Source of the DNA: Streptomyces luteogriseus
GTDB lineage: Bacteria; Actinomycetota; Actinomycetes; Streptomycetales; Streptomycetaceae
Assembly (NCBI RefSeq): GCF_014205055.1
Contig: NZ_JACHMS010000001.1
Location: 8,584,501-8,648,500 of the forward strand
DNA: 64,000 bases
Direction: 5' to 3'
The position numbers and the translations under genes were made by a program. Position 1 is the stretch's first letter, and each line of letters begins with the position of its first letter. The notes beneath the pieces were generated by a model that was not told where the DNA came from, ran no database searches, and was given only the letters and a program-made list of their open reading frames with translations. Below, in pieces: positions 60,901 through 64,000 of the stretch.

Positions 60901-63900
60901 GCGTCGACACGCCCGGCATCGACGACAGCTTCTTCGAGCTCGGCGGCCAGTCCCTGACGTCGATCCGGCTGCTCAGCCGGGTCCGCACCGAACTCGGTGT
61001 CGAACTGCCGGTACGCGCCCTGTTCGAGGCGCCCACCGTGGCCCGCCTCGCGCGGCGCGTCGACGCGGCCGAACAGGCCACCCGCGTCGGCCTCGTCCCC
61101 GCGCAACGACCCGACTGGCTCCCGCTCTCCTTCGCGCAGCGTCGGCTGTGGTTCCTCAACCGCCTCGAAGGACCGGCGTCGACCGCGTACAACATGCCGT
61201 TCGCCGTACGCCTCACCGGCGACCTGGACCGCGAGGCGCTGGCCGCCGCGCTACGCGACGTCGTCGTCCGGCACGAGTCGCTGCGCACCGTCTTCCCGGA
61301 AGGGCCGGACGAAGCGCCCTACCAGAAGATCCTGGACCCCGACGAGATCCCCGCCGACCTCCTGGCCACAGCCTCCGCGACCGCCGACGACCTGCCGGAC
61401 CTGCTCACCCGCGCCGCCGCCGACACCTTCGACCTGACCCTCGAACTGCCACTGCGTGCAACGGCCTTCACCCTCGGCGCGACCGAGCACGTGCTGCTCC
61501 TGGTGATGCACCACATCGCGGGCGACGGCTGGTCGATGGTCCCGCTCGCACGGGACCTGGTGACGGCGTACGAGCTGCGGGTGGCGGGAAAGTCCCCGGA
61601 CTGGAAGCCGCTGCCGGTCCAGTACGCGGACTACACCCTGTGGCAGCACCGCATCCTCGGCGACGAGAACGACCCCAAGAGTCGGCTCTCACATCAACTC
61701 GCCTACTGGGCAAAGGCTTTGGAGGCCATTCCCGAGCATCTCGACTTGCCCGCGGACCGGCCCCGCCCGGCCCTGTCCTCCCACCGGGGCGAGAGCGTGC
61801 CGGTCGAGATCGGCCCCGAGACGCATCGGGCTCTGGCCGCCCTGGCCCAGGAGAGCGACGCCAGCCTCTTCATGGTGGTGCAGGCCGCATTCGCCGCTCT
61901 GCTGTCGCGGATGGGCGCAGGCACGGACATCCCGATCGGTACGCCGATCGCCGGGCGTACGGATGAGGCGCTGGATGACCTGGTCGGGTTCTTCGTGAAC
62001 ACGCTGGTGCTGCGGACCGACCTGTCGGGCGACCCGACGTTCCGTGAGCTGGTGGAGCGGGTCCGCGAGACCGACCTGGCGGCGTACGCGCACCAGGATG
62101 TGCCGTTCGAGCACCTCGTGGAAGTGCTCAACCCGGTCCGCTCCATGGCCTCCCATCCGCTGTTCCAGGTGATGCTCGCCTTCCAGAACAACGCTGCGCC
62201 CCACTTCGAACTCCCCGGCCTCACCACAAAGATCGACCAACTTGACACCCGGACGGCGAAGTTCGCCCTGCTCCTCAACATCACCGAGCAGCACGGCGAC
62301 GGCGTGCCCGCCGGTCTGACGGGGTTCCTGGAGTTCTCCACCGACCTGTTCGACCGGGGGACGGTCGAGGGGCTGGTGGAGCGGTTCGGCCGTGTGCTGG
62401 CCGGGGCCGTGGCTGATGCGAATGTTCGGGTGAGTGGGCTGGAGGTGCTGTCGGACGTCGAGCGGCGTGAGCTGCTGGAGGTTCGCAATGCGACCGGGGT
62501 TGAGGTTGCGTGGGTGTCGTTGCCGGCGGGCTTTGAGGCGCAGGTGGCGCGGACGCCTGAGGCGACGGCGGTGGTGTTCGAGGACGTCCGGCTCACCTAC
62601 GCGGAGCTGAATGCGCGGGCGAATCGTCTGGCGCGTGTGCTGGTGGAGAAGGGTGCTGGTCCGGAGCGTGTGGTGGCGTTGATGCTGCCGCGTTCGGAGT
62701 GGTTGCCGGTGGCTTTGCTGGCGGTGGTGAAGTCGGGGGCGGCGTACGTGCCGGTGGACCCGGCCTATCCGGCGGACCGGGTCGCGTACATGTTCCAGGA
62801 TGCGGATCCGGTGGCGGTGGTGTCGGCCGGGCCGGTGGACGAGGCGGTGCTGGGGGGCCGGGCGCAGGTGGTACTGGACGAGCCCACGACCCAGGCGCTC
62901 GCCGGGCCCTCGGACGCGTACGCGGATGCGGATCTGTCCATTGGGGAGCGTGGTGGTGTGCTGCGGCTGGAGCACCCGGTGTATGTGATGTACACGTCTG
63001 GGTCGACGGGGCGGCCGAAGGGTGTGGTGTTCCCGGCGGGCGCGATGGTGAACCTGCTGGCCTGGCATACGCAGATTCTCACTGGCGGTGTGGGTAAGCG
63101 GACGGGTCAGTTCGCCGCCCTGGGGTTTGATGCGGCGGCGCATGAGATGTTCTCGGCGCTGTGGTCGGGCAAGACGCTGGTGGTGCCGCGGGATGAGACA
63201 CGGCGGGGCGCGGCGGAGCTGGTGCGCTGGTTCGCCCAGCATGAGGTCGGTGAGCTGTTCGCTCCGATGCCGATGGTGGAGGCGGTCGCCGAAGCAGCCG
63301 CCGAACTCGGCCTGGATCTACCTGGGTTGACGGATGTGGCGCAGGCTGGTGAGGCGCTGGCGTTGCATGGTGCGGTGCGGGAGTTCTTCGCGTCGGTGCC
63401 GGGGCGGCGGGTGCACAACTACTACGGCCCCACCGAAACCCACGTGGTGACGGCACTCTCCCTTGAGGGTGATCCGGCGGAGTGGCCGGTGTTGCCGTCG
63501 ATCGGTACTCCGGTGGCCAACAGCCGTGTCTACGTCCTGGATGCCTCGCTGCGCCCGGTCCCGGTCGGCGTGGCCGGTGAGCTCTACCTGGCGGGTGCGC
63601 AGCTGGCGCGCGGTTACCTCAACCGCCCGGCCCTGACGGCGGAGCGTTTCGTGGCGGATCCGTTTGCGGGTCCGGGTGAGCGTATGTACCGCTCGGGTGA
63701 CCTGGCCCGCTGGCGGGCTGACGGGACGGTGGAGTTCCTGGGCCGGGCCGACTTCCAGGTGAAGATCCGCGGTTTCCGGGTGGAACTCGGTGAGGTCGAA
63801 GCAGTCCTCGCCACCCACCCCGACATCGCCCAGGTCGCAGTGGTGGCCCGTGAGGACCAGCCCGGCGGCAAGTGCCTCGTCGCCTACGTCATCCCGTCGA

Positions 63901-64000
63901 ACGCCGCCACGGCCACCGTGGATACGCCGCATATACGCCGCTACGTCGGTGAGCGGCTGCCGGAGTTCATGGTGCCGTCGGCGGTCGTGGTCCTGGACGC
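57951..64000 (+). CDS. Large NRPS: C - degenerate A - T - C - A (continues past window)
   Basis: At least 2016 aa, open to the window end. C1 (residues 8-440) is EntF-like, with HHAVIDG (139-145) and LSAAQHGVWFAHQ. The first adenylation domain (about 445-960) is degenerate: the ATP loop reads VSRSTGLITT at 614 in place of TSGSTGxPKG, the A5 motif is GYAPVETAV (752 on), the A8 hinge is absent (GRAVEFGSVADWHTE) and the A10 Lys is lost (TARHTLDRAALP, 946). T1 is intact (S1001, FELGGQSLTSIRLL). C2 has HHIAGDG (1187-1193). The second A is intact: YTSGSTGRPKG (1681 on), FDAAAHEMF, NYYGPTETHVV and QVKIRGFRVELGEVE. GTG 57951 has only a weak ribosome site. T1 must be loaded in trans. Confidence 0.92.
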   Translation, partial: MSDAQATRRPLSAAQHGVWFAHQQGLTDLDFSLAQCIDIRGAVDADLFRAAVGSALTEAEALRVRFTEDADGVWQTPMPVPHDALTCHDVSAEPDPAETALRWMREDRARSVDLLADRLYDLALFRLSPDRHLWYTRAHHAVIDGYGASLFTRRVAQIYTALAERRPCGEPTFGTLAGLVEEDEEYRSSPDFAEDRAYWETQLADRPARFSLSRRTATSRGSSLRATIRLAADLNDDLVAAARAARTHWSVVLTAAVALYAHRMTGADHVTLGFPVTARVTLTARRTPGMTANVVPLRLVVRADDDFGQLIGRTTQAVKEALRHQRYRQEDLQRHFAPSPDPTGSFGPLVNIMGLQDGLTFDGHPGQLLNLGNGPLDDLAFDIYGTARGEQLVIHLDGNETLYTTDELTWHLARFEHTLAAALAEPARAVGELDVVPAQERKLLLDAWNATAAQEWTAAPAERITELAQRTPDAPAVLAQDAVLSYGRLNARANRVAQLLIEHGAGPERTVAVVRNRSADWPVTLLAVAKAGAACLVLDPEADGGTDAYADVLEAARAVCVLTSAHAPGPVAPTRPRISLGEPRTEEALADRSDADVTDADRTAPLLPSHPAQVSRSTGLITTYAALANQLAWLRTRHPQGPGDRVLQGTSPLWECHWALGGGATLVVPDRAAAPRDSARVAADLAADIATRQITALHTTPTVLAALLAHLDEPGTETYPSLRTVVCDGEPLSPHLAARFGDVLGGATLCTGYAPVETAVHATAGDAETAAQPGSASIGRPVPGTRVYVLDASLRPAPVGVTGELYVAGQQSARGYAGRPGRTVERLVADPHGARGERMYRSGDLARWRADGSLELVGRAVEFGSVADWHTEVAAAVAAHPHVGQAVAVVREDTARTAVTTAYVVPPAGTEAHPEAIRLHAAERLPEAQAPTAVVVLDAFPVTARHTLDRAALPLPAPAAATARRTARTPREETLCRAFAEVLGVDTPGIDDSFFELGGQSLTSIRLLSRVRTELGVELPVRALFEAPTVARLARRVDAAEQATRVGLVPAQRPDWLPLSFAQRRLWFLNRLEGPASTAYNMPFAVRLTGDLDREALAAALRDVVVRHESLRTVFPEGPDEAPYQKILDPDEIPADLLATASATADDLPDLLTRAAADTFDLTLELPLRATAFTLGATEHVLLLVMHHIAGDGWSMVPLARDLVTAYELRVAGKSPDWKPLPVQYADYTLWQHRILGDENDPKSRLSHQLAYWAKALEAIPEHLDLPADRPRPALSSHRGESVPVEIGPETHRALAALAQESDASLFMVVQAAFAALLSRMGAGTDIPIGTPIAGRTDEALDDLVGFFVNTLVLRTDLSGDPTFRELVERVRETDLAAYAHQDVPFEHLVEVLNPVRSMASHPLFQVMLAFQNNAAPHFELPGLTTKIDQLDTRTAKFALLLNITEQHGDGVPAGLTGFLEFSTDLFDRGTVEGLVERFGRVLAGAVADANVRVSGLEVLSDVERRELLEVRNATGVEVAWVSLPAGFEAQVARTPEATAVVFEDVRLTYAELNARANRLARVLVEKGAGPERVVALMLPRSEWLPVALLAVVKSGAAYVPVDPAYPADRVAYMFQDADPVAVVSAGPVDEAVLGGRAQVVLDEPTTQALAGPSDAYADADLSIGERGGVLRLEHPVYVMYTSGSTGRPKGVVFPAGAMVNLLAWHTQILTGGVGKRTGQFAALGFDAAAHEMFSALWSGKTLVVPRDETRRGAAELVRWFAQHEVGELFAPMPMVEAVAEAAAELGLDLPGLTDVAQAGEALALHGAVREFFASVPGRRVHNYYGPTETHVVTALSLEGDPAEWPVLPSIGTPVANSRVYVLDASLRPVPVGVAGELYLAGAQLARGYLNRPALTAERFVADPFAGPGERMYRSGDLARWRADGTVEFLGRADFQVKIRGFRVELGEVEAVLATHPDIAQVAVVAREDQPGGKCLVAYVIPSNAATATVDTPHIRRYVGERLPEFMVPSAVVVLD

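Noticed and set aside
61689..63242. 517-codon open frame antisense to the large NRPS
   Set aside because: Arg/His-rich, no domain likeness, fully explained as antisense of the C2-A region.
1..64000. CRISPR arrays and tRNA or rRNA genes
   Set aside because: No regularly spaced repeats and no tRNA or rRNA signature sequences were noticed on reading; a dedicated scan was not possible.

Overview
The window has very high GC, third-codon GC bias, frequent GTG starts, SARP and ECF regulators, an actinobacterial insertion-sequence repertoire and rare TTA codons. These point to a Streptomyces (or close relative) chromosome, probably an accessory or arm region. The left two thirds is a heavily rearranged island full of truncated and frameshifted genes. 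The right third is the start of a largely intact non-ribosomal peptide gene cluster that runs off the window.

Positions 1-9,400 hold IS5 and IS110 elements, an HxlR regulator divergent from an F420/NADP-type reductase, a fragment of the DNA sliding clamp, a frameshifted aegerolysin-type toxin gene, and a coupled pair of reverse genes (class I aminoacyl-tRNA-synthetase-like plus ASCH). Positions 9,400-14,500 are a wrecked trio of tyrosine recombinases (RIT-like), broken by an in-frame TAG, an IS5 fragment and an intact IS5 element. Positions 14,600-19,300 carry a methyltransferase, an ECF41-type sigma factor with its AhpD-like and DoxX partners, and a decayed second copy of the synthetase/ASCH locus. 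Positions 19,500-25,950 carry an ABC-F ATPase with a possible leader peptide, orphan conserved genes, and scraps of hflX, a P450 and IS elements.

Positions 25,959-28,204 are an ISL3 element with perfect 21-bp ends and a passenger gene. Positions 28,300-39,800 look like a conflict or defence island: a STAND NTPase with TPRs next to a small membrane protein that shares its unusual repeat motif, a membrane protein operon, a broken AbiJ-like nuclease gene, and a secreted Hint-containing polymorphic toxin with its probable immunity gene. IS481 and IS630 fragments follow up to 42,700.

The biosynthetic cluster runs from about 42,760 to beyond 64,000. A reverse arm encodes ACP, ketosynthase, PhyH dioxygenase, P450 and type II thioesterase. 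A forward arm encodes a P450, a SARP regulator with three TTA codons, a free-standing adenylation-thiolation protein, a SyrP/clavaminate-synthase-like dioxygenase, SbnB- and SbnA-like enzymes for L-2,3-diaminopropionate, MbtH, and a large NRPS. The free-standing adenylation domain has a diamino-acid-like specificity code, matching the adjacent diaminopropionate genes. The large NRPS starts with an EntF-like condensation domain followed by an adenylation domain that has lost its core motifs, so its first carrier domain probably has to be loaded in trans. The product cannot be named from what is visible.
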